From Torreya grandis (lineage: Eukaryota > Streptophyta > Pinopsida > Cupressales > Taxaceae), in NCBI GenBank assembly GCA_037957365.1, contig JARHVA010000638.1, positions 1,787,001 through 1,851,000 on the forward strand: a DNA stretch of 64,000 bases, given 5' to 3'. The notes below the pieces were generated by a model. That model worked only from the letters and a program-made list of their open reading frames with translations, was not told the DNA's origin and made no database searches. A program made the position numbers and the translations under genes. Every line of letters starts with the position of its first letter. Position 1 is the stretch's first letter. This document shows positions 25,556-37,119 of the stretch, piece after piece.

Positions 25556-26257
25556 CAAATATTATATGCATAAAGAAGAGCATGTTGTACGTAAACCATG
25601 GTGCACATGGAAGAGTTTAACTAGTATGTGCAAAAACTACATGATCGAAAAAGATAAACATTCAGTAAACTATTGACTTGTTATTTAATAAATAAAACTT
25701 GCATCAATATTATTAAATATCGTGCCCACATGTGGAGTAGTGAGGGTAATGCAATAGAAAATGAGAAGTATAGGAATTAAATCTCAGGATTTGAATGTTA
25801 AGTACTTTTAGTTAGTAGATTTTGACATTGGGCAAGGTGTCAATAGGTTTGTGTTTGTTGGTTATGGTCAACTGGTATGTAATATGTGGGTTACAACAAA
25901 CACACATCTAATGAAGAAACATCATTAGGAAAGGAAACACAATGAAGGAGTTGTCACATAATATTTACCCAACCAAAGAGAATGTCAATTGCTTAGGATC
26001 GATTTGGTTAGACAAGAAGACGCCAAGAGGGAAAGTGAATATGATACAACGTAGGACATGTGAAAACATCAATAATAGAATTTTCTCAAATACATAGACA
26101 ATTGGAAAAAAACATTTAGTTAACGATAATTGGCAGGGGTTCAAGGTGTACAGGAAAGCTATGAATAAGGACCTTGGCCTCTCATTTGATACATCTAATA
26201 TCTCATGCAGAAAGGTTGACCCCTAAGGGCAATCATTGTAAGATGTATGCCTTATAA
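25556..26257 (+). repeat. Repeat Z, copy 2
   Basis: Second copy of the sequence at 23,553-24,254 in the same orientation. The two copies part company just after CTTATAA at the right end. On the left the likeness fades within about 20 bases upstream of GAGCATG. The 720 bases before it (24,836-25,555) are single-copy AT-rich DNA. Confidence 0.9.
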
Positions 26258-26648
26258 TGGGATGTACATTGATATGGATATATAACAGAAAGATGGATTT
26301 TGTATGTGCGATGTGTCCTATTATAAGGTTATTTGTTTACTTAGATGATGTATACGGGATTTTATTTTTTGTCCTAGTTGATGCATATGCGTTTGTTTTT
26401 GTATTCTATTCTCATAACGGTGTTCTTGATGTTCTCTTAATGTGCCTCAGGTGAGCGCTTAAGTCTTTGGGCTTAAGTGATATATCGACATTGTAAGTAT
26501 CAATGTTCTTCTATTTTTTGTGAATGATCTAACCTACATAAAGCTAAGGGAGATCAAGAAAATCCACATCACCTTTACTATTAGGGTAAGAGGCTATAGA
26601 GTGAAAGCCCAAAAGTAGAGGTTATACTTAATAGATTAAGGCTTTCAC
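26258..26648. other. Spacer before element E1, nothing recognised
   Basis: No domain, repeat or promoter structure is supportable between repeat Z and the left end of the large element. Confidence 0.4.
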
Positions 26649-26652
26649 CACT
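26649..26652. other. Candidate target site duplication CACT (left)
   Basis: CACT directly precedes the left end of E1 and recurs at 50,328-50,331 directly after the right end. FB1 has TTAT and TTAA at the equivalent places, three of four matching. A 4-bp match by chance has a probability of about 1 in 256. Confidence 0.45.
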
Positions 26653-26720
26653 GAGTATGTGCACAGAGTTGGGGGATAATTCTGTGGGCATAACCCACTA
26701 GGGACAATTCTGTGGACATA
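26653..26720 (+). repeat. E1 left terminal repeat (short-end type)
   Basis: The end reads GAGTATGTGCACAGAGTTGG, then GGGATAATTCTGTGGGCATA, and then repeats its inner part as GGGACAATTCTGTGGACATA about 30 bases later. The right ends of FB1 (GTCCACAGAATTGTCCCCC on the plus strand) and of E1 share these words in inverted orientation. Confidence 0.7.
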
Positions 26721-26724
26721 AGCC

Positions 26725-26840
26725 ACTATGCGTATGAATTATAACATAATGTGTATGCATTATGTTTAATTATAGGAATGCGTATGTATTAGAAGAACAC
26801 GTACACATTCTTATAATTCAACATAATGTGTACACATTTC
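26725..26840. repeat. E1 left subterminal palindrome array
   Basis: Four spaced motifs resemble the palindrome AATGCGTACGCATT: AATGTGTATGCATT, GAATGCGTATGTATT, AACACGTACACATTC and AATGTGTACACATT. Subterminal repeats of this sort are transposase-binding sites in several DNA transposon families; binding here is an inference. Confidence 0.65.
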
Positions 26841-26859
26841 TAAAATTATAAAACAAGAA

Positions 26860-29800
26860 AAAACCTCGACTCCTCTCATTTTTTCTTGCTTCCCATTTGC
26901 GTTTTGGTGCTTTGTGATCACATTTTGGATTACATATCTTCTTTTTGGCTTACATTCGTGATATCGACGATGTCACGATGAATAAAAGGTAGGTTTTTTT
27001 GATATTAAATCAATTTATTTGAATTTTTTATGAATGTAAATTGCAAAGTTTGATTTTTGATTTTTTTCCAACAGGTTAGCATGCTCCACCTAACCCTCCA
27101 CCTAATCCCCCCCTAACTCTCTGTCTAGCCCTCCTAACCCTCTACCTAACCCTCTGCCTAACCCTCCTATAGTTCTACTAGATCCCCCAGATAGTCAAGA
27201 GGATATAGTTGCTCACATAGTGGAGAATAAAATTGAAATTAAGTAGATAATTAGGAGAATGAAAGAGCCCACTTCCATGAACACCCATTGCACCTATTTG
27301 GCCAATACCCTAGATTTAATATTAGGTCAAGTTGACTCAATAATGAGTCAAATTGATAGATGGAGGTCATATAGGGATAGTTGTAGGGCTTACTATCCTG
27401 CTAAATTGTCAATATTTGAGGTGAAGAATAAAAATATAAAAAAAATCAAATTTGTGCCTTATTTATCACCCAACCACTAATGCCCCATTCCCATAATGAC
27501 CAAATATTTCTCAATCCACTGATGCCAACATGATTTGATTAAGCCAATTTTTAGAAGTGATGGTGGATGGTATTTGGCTATCCCCCTTATAATAACCATG
27601 AGGTCCTTTTGTACTTTTTGAGGAAACTATATTGTGATTTTGTCTTCAATCAAATTCCAAACTACTTTGACTATGGTGAGCTTTAGGGCCGAGGGAAAGG
27701 CTCCATACAAGATTGACCAAGTGCATGTCATGCACCTAATCGATCTGCAAGGATCCCTACCCAAAAGCCACTTCATCCAAAAATTCCCTCTGCAGTGATA
27801 GAGGTTATGGAGATAAACATTTTACATGCACTTAGTATGCTTATTGATACACTTGTTCATCATATGAGTAGACTTTTAGAGATAGATGCTCGAGATACTC
27901 AAGCTAGTGGCCATACTTGACCCCACCCATGTAGATGTTGTGGTGTTATATGCACTGGACCTTCAGATGATGATGGTGGTGCTTCAGGGAGCTTAGAAGA
28001 TATGGTCTTGACTAATGAGTTATTGACACACACATTTGGTTTGGATATGTTGGGAGTCTCTACACACATGCAGGTATCTTTTATATAAATTTAATGTTAA
28101 ATTTATAAGTTATATTTTCAAATTAAAAAGTTAAAAATTAATTTACATGTTTAAATTGAATAATATATATGTAATTATTTTGTGTTCCAAGAGGAGACGT
28201 TGCCTTTGACATCACAACTAGGTAGTGGGCTAACCCTTACTACATCTATCAGTGTTAGTACCACACCATATACATTTACAAAGGTAAAATTTCAAGTGAA
28301 TACTATATACTCTAGATGTACATTCATACACATTAATTGCATCATTGGTAGATTTGTGTAAGAAAATATAAAATGCCTAATATAATTATGTTGGACTTTT
28401 TATTGTTTGATGTATTAACATGGATTGGCGTAACGTGTTAGAAACTCATCCTCCATCTCAATTATGTTTTCAATAACCAAAATAACAATTTGAACATTTG
28501 CTTGATATCTCATTATATGTAGTTCCCATAGCGGGTCAATCCCAATTAGTAGGATTGGATGTGTGTGTGTGTGTATATATATATAGAATTCATTTGATTA
28601 AAGTTGTTTGATACAATATATTTCTATCAATTTCCCAATCAAGCATAGCATGCCTTCATCAATATACACACCACTCCTTTCTTTTAAATACTAGCCTCAT
28701 AGCCAGGCACTTGATTCCTTGTTATCCTAATCATATATAGCGGTTCAATCTCTATGATCGATATCCAAAATGGTCATAGCTATCAATTCAATTCCCATTT
28801 TGATTCCATCCAAGCATAATGATTTCATCTCTATCTATGGAGTTACAAATTTAGATGGCATAGCCTCTCGATCCCATTGTACCTAGTCATTTCTATTGGT
28901 TTGTTGGGAGAGTATCCATTAGATCCCATTGGTTTTTTGGGAGAGCATCGACTATAAACTATAGCCTATATGTATATGGCATAGGCCTTGCAACCATATA
29001 CAAATAGGGGACCTCAAACCCATATAGATAGATGGGGTTGAGTAGTTGGGGCTCTAAAGACCTACTATAAATAGTTGAGGGAGAGGTCCTATCTATATCC
29101 ATGCACTTTCGTCACTTGAGTGACATGCTGAATCTATAAGACTATAACACCTTTCATCAGGAAAGTCCCTCTAAAATGAATATTGAGTGTAGATAATAAT
29201 ATAACACCCTTTATTGACCTCAACTTACTTGTACTATATACATATATACCTTCCCTTGGAAACATTAAGTGCAATCTAAGGATAGATAGTCAACCTAATT
29301 TCACCTATAGGGAAACAAAAATCATGCACTTGTAAATAAGATTGTCCACTCACTCTTCTCTCTACAATATTCAGTTCTATTTTCTATATGTTTCTTTAGA
29401 TTTTGATGAGACCTATTTTATAAGGTTTTAGGTTCTCTTAAAATGCTCAAGTTTAGATGTTCCCCATAAAAGCAACCTATCACTCTAGGTGTCTTAATCC
29501 AATTAAATCTTAGTTTATAAACTTCTCAACAAACACCTATACAGGTTACTTGTCTTATCACAATGACTATTTCTAAGGGATTTTTGATCACACCAATACT
29601 CATAAGACTATCCTCAGCTATACCAAGTCATTACCTTAAGACAATTAGGCTTAATAACCAAGCAATCAAGTCAAAATCCAAAATACACCTCAACAAAGCT
29701 ATACAAGCATCCAAACCAGTGTATATAGCTACATATCAAGTATGTTTCAACACCTAACTTGCATTCAATGACTCAAAAAAATTCACTAAAAAATCCTCCC

Positions 29801-30624
29801 TCATTGTCTTGTCATTCTCCCTCATGAAACTGACATTTTTTGCCTTCAGTGTGGTGTTACATGCCACATGTTGCACATATCCACTTGTCACATTCATGCT
29901 TTTTGTGACCTCATTAGATTTTATCGTATCTTATACAAGACTAAGTTTGTTAGCAACTTGTTTAATCAATGAATTACCCAAGTTATTAATTATTAGGTTG
30001 TTTGTTCAGCTGATGAATAGGGTGGACATTCCTCCATCATTGCGAGTCGAGATAGACTCGAGCATTGCTGCTACAATGTCATCTACACAGGCACTCACCG
30101 AGGTATGTATATTCACTTGTAATTTTGAATTATAATTTAGTACTTTTCTTTTAATAATTTTACTATAAAATTTGGCAAATATAACTTATATACATGAATA
30201 TATTGTGTATGCAGGGCCATCATATGACATTTGGTAGTTTGATTCAGATGACTACTGCAATAGTTCCTCATGTTTCTTCATCATTTGAAACACTTGTTCA
30301 TGCAGCTAAAATTGGCATTGACCCAATAGAGTGTCAACATAAAATTGAGGAGGACCATGAGATTGTGGTAAGTGCATGTTTAAATGATTTTTTTATTATA
30401 GTTGAAAACATGAGTTTCTTAACTTGGTTTCATGTATACTTGTCAATTTTATAATAATTTTTGTATTTGAATAGGTTTAGCTACAAGTGAGCTATGAGCA
30501 TAGTACCTATAGTCAAACCTTGGAGCAATCCAAGGGATTCAGGATATCTCCATCTACAAGTAAGGCATCCTAAGGAGAGTCTTCTTCGAAGAAGGTAAAG
30601 AGAGGGAAACTATTTTATGACTAG
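26860..30624 (+). pseudogene. Spliced gene 1 of element E1, unrecognised protein (decayed)
   Basis: Coding-like blocks joined by GT...AG boundaries run along the plus strand. A possible first exon ends MNKR at 26,987 before GTAGGT. A proline-rich block (PNPLPNPLPNPP, 27,075-27,190) leads to DPPDSQEDIVAHIVENKIEI and LANTLDLILGQVDSIMSQID, then RWRSYRDSCRAYYPAKL. Further blocks: about 27,640-28,075 (HVMHLIDLQGSLPKSHF; ALSMLIDTLVHHMSRLLEI; CRCCGVICTGPSDDDGG; TNELLTHTFGLDMLG), 28,194-28,283, 30,010-30,102 (VDIPPSLRVEIDSSIAATMS), 30,215-30,367 (MTFGSLIQMTTAIVPHVSSS; GIDPIECQHKIEEDHEIV) and 30,475-30,624 (EHSTYSQTLEQSKGFRIS, ending ESSSKKVKRGKLFYD and a stop). Four internal junctions have donor or acceptor consensus. 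At least four in-frame stops and one frameshift show it is dead. The acidic/Pro-rich start and basic end suggest a DNA-binding accessory protein, but I do not recognise the family. Confidence 0.55.
28284..30009. other. Long intron or insertion within E1 gene 1
   Basis: A 1.7-kb stretch between two exon-like blocks holds a (GT)n(AT)n microsatellite at 28,561-28,584 and otherwise unrecognised sequence. It may include an inserted small element, since the other introns of the gene are about 80-110 bp. No terminal repeats were found. Confidence 0.4.
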
Positions 30625-30629
30625 GATGT

Positions 30630-32728
30630 TGTAGATGATGTACTTTTTTGTATGAATATATGGTAATGTACGCATTTTTGGCATTATACATTTGTATATG
30701 ATGTATTCACCCAACATTAGATACTATGTTGTTAGACATGATGTAATTTTTTGTATACCTATATGGCAATGCATGTATTATTGACATTGTATACCTATAT
30801 ATGGCATTCTTATTTTGTACATGAATATTTAAAAAAACCAATGAAGTAAATTTGGTTTGAATCACTTGTGTTCATATTATTATGAATGATTATTTTTGAA
30901 GTATTTTTAAAGATTGAAAATGTTGAGATTGAGAATAACGTGTTAGGATAATGTTGTAAATTAGAACCTTATAAGAAATAAAGAATATCAATGATTGTAT
31001 TTGAATTATGTTTGTATGCTAATGTAGAGGTATGGAGTAGAAGTCTAAAAAAACATCATTAGCTAATTCTAAACCCAAATGATCACATTCACTTGTTATG
31101 GTTTGATATGAATCTTCTTTCACAAGCTAACTCCTCTTTTGACTTTTTGGGCTTAATTTAGATTCTTACACCTAGTAATTATTCCTTGTACTCTTATTAT
31201 CACCTTATTGATGGCATTGACCTCTGTCCATACATCCTTTATCTCATTACATTCATGTCTCATTCACAAACTTACTCTCAATCTCTTTTTAGTTTCTTCC
31301 TAGGCACCTTTGGGTCTCAAGGACCAAATCTTGGTTTATGTTTCAAGAGCTCAACCTGTTGTCACATATGGTTTTAGATGATCATAACATACCTATTATA
31401 CCCCCCTTTAAGTACTCAAACAATAGCATACTCTCATTCCACACCTTATGGACACAATGCTATCTCAAGGCTTATATCATTTTTTTAATATATTTTGACT
31501 CGTATGGAAAAATTATGATTTTTCAAGAGATTATAATGGAATTTATAGGTACACTCTATCCTTTTCCATGTCTATGGCAAATTTCATAGCCCAACTCCAC
31601 CTCTAACTATCACTTTCTTCATTAGCCTATCCTCATTTAGGCCTAATTAGCCCTATTCCAAACCCTCAGTCCTAGAATCTATACACAACCATACAATCTC
31701 AGGTTAAAACCTTTTTATCCACCTTGTACATGTATAGGGTAACAAGATTATAAAGTTTCATTAAATTCCCATGGTTAAATCTCTTGAAAATGCCCAAAGC
31801 TTGCTAATCTATGGTTTCCCATGCCCTGTACATACTCTCCAAAAGACAAATTTGACCTTCCCATTGATATTTTTTATTTAAAACATCCTCATGACATCTA
31901 AAACATCTCATAACACATTTCTAATCATCAAAAAACCAATTTTGCCCTTATGCTTTTGAGACTGTTTGTGGGGATTCGAGCCTACTTATGGGATTGCATG
32001 AAGTTTGGAGTTTTAACAACTTTTAAATGTTTTTAATAGGTTTAAAACCATATTACCATACTTATCTAAGGTTTTAACCCTCAAACACACCCTAAAACTC
32101 CAAAAAATATGCCTACATTAATAGTGACCATTATGAGACATGGAGGGGACTATGACAAAACAATGAGCCCTTCAACTTGTCATATGAAATTTCCAAGATT
32201 AATATGGGTATATTAGGTCATGAATACCAATTTTACCAATTTTCAATTCATTTGTATATGTATTATGTCTTGTAAAACGTTTTTACCATAATTTACCTTG
32301 AGCTGCCTGCATGCTTCCTTCATGCCAAAATTTATCTTTCTTCAAATTTTTACATTAAAAACTTGAATAAGATCAATTATATAGGAAAAAATATGTTTCC
32401 AACATCATATTATATTGTTTTAAGACCTCTCCAAAGCCTAAAATTATTCTTGGAATCCATAACTGATAAAAGTTCCAAAAATCTCCAATGGCTGCCTTCT
32501 TGACTACAAGAGGACTGTGTCATAACAATAGGAAATTTCAATATTTATAGGATGTTTATGATGGTATATAATGTTTTTTTAGGTCATGGATACCATTCTT
32601 ACCAAATTTTGTGCTTTGACTCAACCTATAGATGCCCCAAATTGACTAATTTCTCCAAGGTAGGCTCCAATGTTGATCGTGATTTAACATAGGGTTGAAT
32701 GTACTAAAATAGTGAATAATTTCCATTG

Positions 32729-32768
<40 letters not shown>

Positions 32769-34600
32769 ATGGGTATATTATGTCATAATGAGCCTCTCCA
32801 CAAAATTTTGTGATTAGATCTGGCATATTTTGGCATGTAGGCCCATTTTGGCAAAAGTGAATGACACATGTTTGCTTGGTCAAATTTCACGAATGAGTCA
32901 TCATCCTATTTTGCCTTGGTTTTTGATGTAGATAATTGATGAGAAGTATAAAACTCATCATTCCAACTGGTGTCAATTCACTTGATGACTTGATCTTCAA
33001 TATTCCCTTACTAATTTAAAATTGCTCTTTAATTCTTGGGGTTACTAGTCACTTGACACATGTACCTATTTGTTGAATATATAGAGACACTATTCCTAAT
33101 GGTGTTATACTCCTTAATTATAATTTTAAATAATTATCTATCTCCTTACATTATTTTATTTACAAACTTGCTTGTAGTCTCTTCACTAGTTCTAACTAGG
33201 CACAACCCCTTGGGTTCCAAGGACCAAATCTCACTTTAGGTTTCAAGAGTATAATCAAAATGCTTTATTGGTCTCAAATGATCAAAATGTTCCTGTCCAA
33301 ACCTATTTCAAGTGTCCAAACCTAATTCACCTTTGAATACTTCTCCTTAGTTGTTCGCTATCCTTCACACTATGTAGCCCATTAGGTCTCTAGGACCATT
33401 CCTTGGTTTAAGTTACTACGAATAAAATTTATTACATTTTTGGTCTTAAGTGATCATGATGCACTTGTCTAAACCCTTCTAAAGTGACCAAACACTCTGT
33501 TCCATTATTTCTACACCTCAAAGTCACAATAATCTATTTAGGCTTGTAGCCTTGTTTTCACTATTTTCCCTTTTTTTATTACCCTGTGTCCTTTCTTGAA
33601 GATGTAAGAACACTTTAGGGCACCCTTTATCACCCTTCAACTCCTCAAAAAGTTAAAACAATTTACTCTTCACCTGGTTATCACTTTCTTTGATAAAAAG
33701 CCCCAAACTAGGCCTAATTAGGCATATTCTAACCCTACAATCCTCAGAGCTATAATTATCTATACATTGTCATTCCCAAACCACTTTCATCAATTATAAA
33801 ACATATAATTATTAAATATTACAAAATTTGGACCCATTCTTATGGTTACATCTCTCAAATTCTCCTAAACCCTAGTTCTAGGGTTTCTAGGCCCTGTACA
33901 AACCCTTTGAGAACTTTAAATTCTATATATTGAATGATAAAACATTTCAAAGGCTCAAATACTCACAAAAAGTTATATCCTAATATCTTGTACCTCATAT
34001 AATAGGCTATAACCCTTCCTTGATTCGTTCTAGGCTTAAAACATCAATTTCACAATTGATTGTGGGCTAGAATTGACTGTGTACAATAGGGGTGATACTA
34101 AATTGTTATGTATTCGATTTACATCAGTATTTAAGATAAAAAAGGGCCTCATTTAGGTCAAATAAATATCAATACACCTTTCAATACTCTTAAATTTTCT
34201 TTTATCAAGTCTTAATTTGTTCTATTCATGGAATGACATGTTTACTGTCATAGTGTTCCCTGTACAATATCTGAAAGTTGACATTGTTACCTTAGGGTTT
34301 AAACCAATGGTTTATTACTATAAGAGGCTAGAATTTCATCTGATTAAACACTCCAAAATATGTAATTTATTAGGCTCTTTTTGTAATATTCTTGATCATT
34401 GTCCAAGCATAGGTTCACAGACCTATCTATCACAACCTGTCTATGTGCAAGAATGCAAGATTTTCCATCATCTACCATAATTTAAACTTAACTGAGAGTT
34501 ATTAAACATTTTTAAATGGATAATATACTCCAAATTATCTTTATTAGTTATCTTCATGTCATCATAAACTTACTACAATGCACTATTCTACTTCTCTCCT
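30630..34600. repeat. Degenerate repetitive stretch inside E1
   Basis: About 4 kb with no gene. Three diverged copies of one sequence are visible: 31,150-31,430, 33,050-33,320 and 33,330-33,520. They share the order ACTTAC/GCTTGTAGTCTC, CTAGGCAC, GGGTCTCAAGGACCAAATCT, GGTTTCAAGAG and a closing TGATCATAA/GATCAAAATG. A (TA)n run lies at 32,732-32,765. The rest is AT-rich and unassigned. Confidence 0.5.
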
Positions 34601-37032
34601 AAAATGCAGCATTTTAGCAATGAAGAGATAACTTGTTGATCTCTAACTAGAAACTTTGCCTTCCAGACCAAAAAGTGAAAATACACTATGTTTAACACAT
34701 ATAAATAGGAAAATTATATGTTTTCCAATGACCATGACACCCAATTCCATATGTAGGTTCATTTTCACTATTGTTCTAAAGCACGAAAACACTGACAATA
34801 AATCTTGTCAAAGTTGAAGCTACAGTCTGAGAACTCAATTTTTTGTACATGTTGGATAAAAATTAGAATTTAAAAAAAATTCATAGGGGAAGGTAACATC
34901 CAACACTAGGTTTTTGGCCTCCCATCTGGCCTGAATGACAAACCCACTAACTATTCTAGGCTCAAGAACACTCTTCCCAATACAAGAAAGATGTTGATTT
35001 TTAGCCTAACTTCAGGTATGCATAAAACCAAAATTGTAAGTCATATGGGGAAACCATAAGATATTTTTTGTGCATGGGAAATAATTATAATTTTAAATTT
35101 AATCTATTTTAATCACCTATAAAATAAATTTTTGGTAGAAGTTGCAGTAAAGGGTCCTAAAATGTAACTTTTTGGCAATGAAGAGACAACTTGTTGACCT
35201 CCAACTAGAAAATTTGCCTCCAAGACTGGCATTTGTAAATCCACCACTTATAACACATATAAATAGGCAAATTAAACATTTTACAATGACCATGAAATGC
35301 AATTCCACCTGCAGGTGCATTTTCACTACTATTGTGGAGCATGGAAACACTGAAAACAAATGTTGTCAAAGTTGAAGCTACGGTCTAAGAACTCAATTTT
35401 TGGTGCTTGTTGGATTAAAAATGGCACTGTCAACACATCCATAGGGGTATATAATGTCCAATTCCAGTTTATTGGCCTCCCATCTAGCCTAGATGACAAA
35501 CCCACCACCTATTTCGGGCTCAAGAACGCCCTTCCCAATACAAGAAAGATGTTGATTTTTAGCCTAACTTCATGCATGCATAAAACCAAAATTGTAAGCA
35601 TATGAAAGAACTGTAAGATAAATTATGTTCATGATAAATCTATTTAATACCCCAAATCTAATTTTAATCACCTCTAAGAGCAATCTGTGGTAGAATTTGT
35701 AGTAAAGGGTCCTAAAATGCAACTTTTTGGCAATAAAGAGATAACTTGTTAACCTCAAACTAGAAACTTTACCTCCAGGACTGGTAGGTGAAAATCCACC
35801 ACTTCAAAAACATATAAATAGGCAAATTATACATGTTATAATGATCATGACACCCAATTCTACTTGCAGGTGCATTTTCACTACTGTTTCGGAGTATAAA
35901 AACACAAACAATAAATATTATCAAAGTTGAAGCTACGGTTTGAGAACTCAAATTTTGGTACTTTTTGGTTGAAAATTAGCACTACCAACACGTCCAAAGG
36001 GTTGAATAACATCCAATACCAATTTATTGGCCTCCCATCTGTCTTGAATGACAAACCCACCACCCATTTTGGGCTCAAGAACACCCTTCCCAATACAAGA
36101 AAGATGTTAATTTTTAGCCTAATTTCAGGGATGCATAAAACCAAAATTGTAAGTCATATGGAAGAACCGTAAGATCCCTCTTGTACATGGGAAAGTCCTA
36201 TAATTCACCTTGAATATAGTTTGAATCACCTCTAATATAAATATGTGGTAGAAGTTGTATGAAAGGGTCCTAAAATGCAACTTTTTGGTAGTGAAGAGAA
36301 AACTTGTTGACCTCCAACTAGCAACTTTGCCTCCGAGACCAGCAGGTACAAATCCACCACTTCAAACATGTCTATATAGGAAAATTACATGTGATTCAAT
36401 GATTTTGACACCCACTTCCACTTACAGGTGCATTTTCACTACTATTCTGGAACATAGAAACACTGACAACAAATGTTATCAAAGTTGAAGCTATGGTCTA
36501 AAAACTCAATTTTTGATGCTTATTGGCTAAAACCTAGCACTACCAACACATTTAGAGGGGTGGATAACATCCAGGAGTAGGTTTTTGGCCTCCCATTTGG
36601 CCTGGTCAATAAACCCACCACCCATTTGGGGCTCAAGATCACCCTTCTCAATACAAAAAAGATGTTGATTTTTAGCCTAACTTTAGGTATGCATAAAACC
36701 AAAATTTTAAGTCTTATGGAGGAAAAGTATGATCCCTCATGCACATGGGAAAGTCCTCTAATTTCACCCTGAATCTAGTCTAAATCACATCCAAGAGCAA
36801 TTTGTGGTAGAAGTTGCAGTAAAGGGTCCTAAAATATAACTTTTTGGCAGTGAAGAGACAACTTGTTAACCTCCAACTAGAAACTTTGCCTCTAGGATAG
36901 ACAAGTACAAATCCACCACTTTGAGCATGTCTATATAGTCAAATTACATGTGCTCCATTGACTGTGACACCCACTTCCACCTACAAGTGCATTTTCACTA
37001 CTATTTCAGAGCATGAAAACACTGACAACAAA
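34601..37032. repeat. 557-bp satellite, about 4.4 tandem copies
   Basis: Copies start at 34,601, 35,159, 35,714, 36,272 and 36,831 (periods 558, 555, 558, 559), each opening AAAATGCAACTTTTTGGCA and containing GAAGAGACAACTTGTTGACC, CACTGACAACAAATGTTGTC, GTTTATTGGCCTCCCATCT and CAATACAAGAAAGATGTTGA. The last copy stops at about 37,032. Identity looks to be about 85-90 percent. Open frames on either strand recur with the period and are not genes. Confidence 0.92.
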
Positions 37033-37119
37033 TGTGTTTGGAAGGTTACAAGAAGAAATAAAATTTGTCATGAGCAATTGTTCAAAAACATGAAAATGCC
37101 AAGTAATTTTAGTAAACTT

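Noticed and set aside
27085..27180. Repeated CCTAACCCT words resembling telomeric DNA
   Set aside because: The spacing is irregular and the words encode a Pro/Asn-rich protein stretch in gene 1; there is no regular CCCTAAA array.
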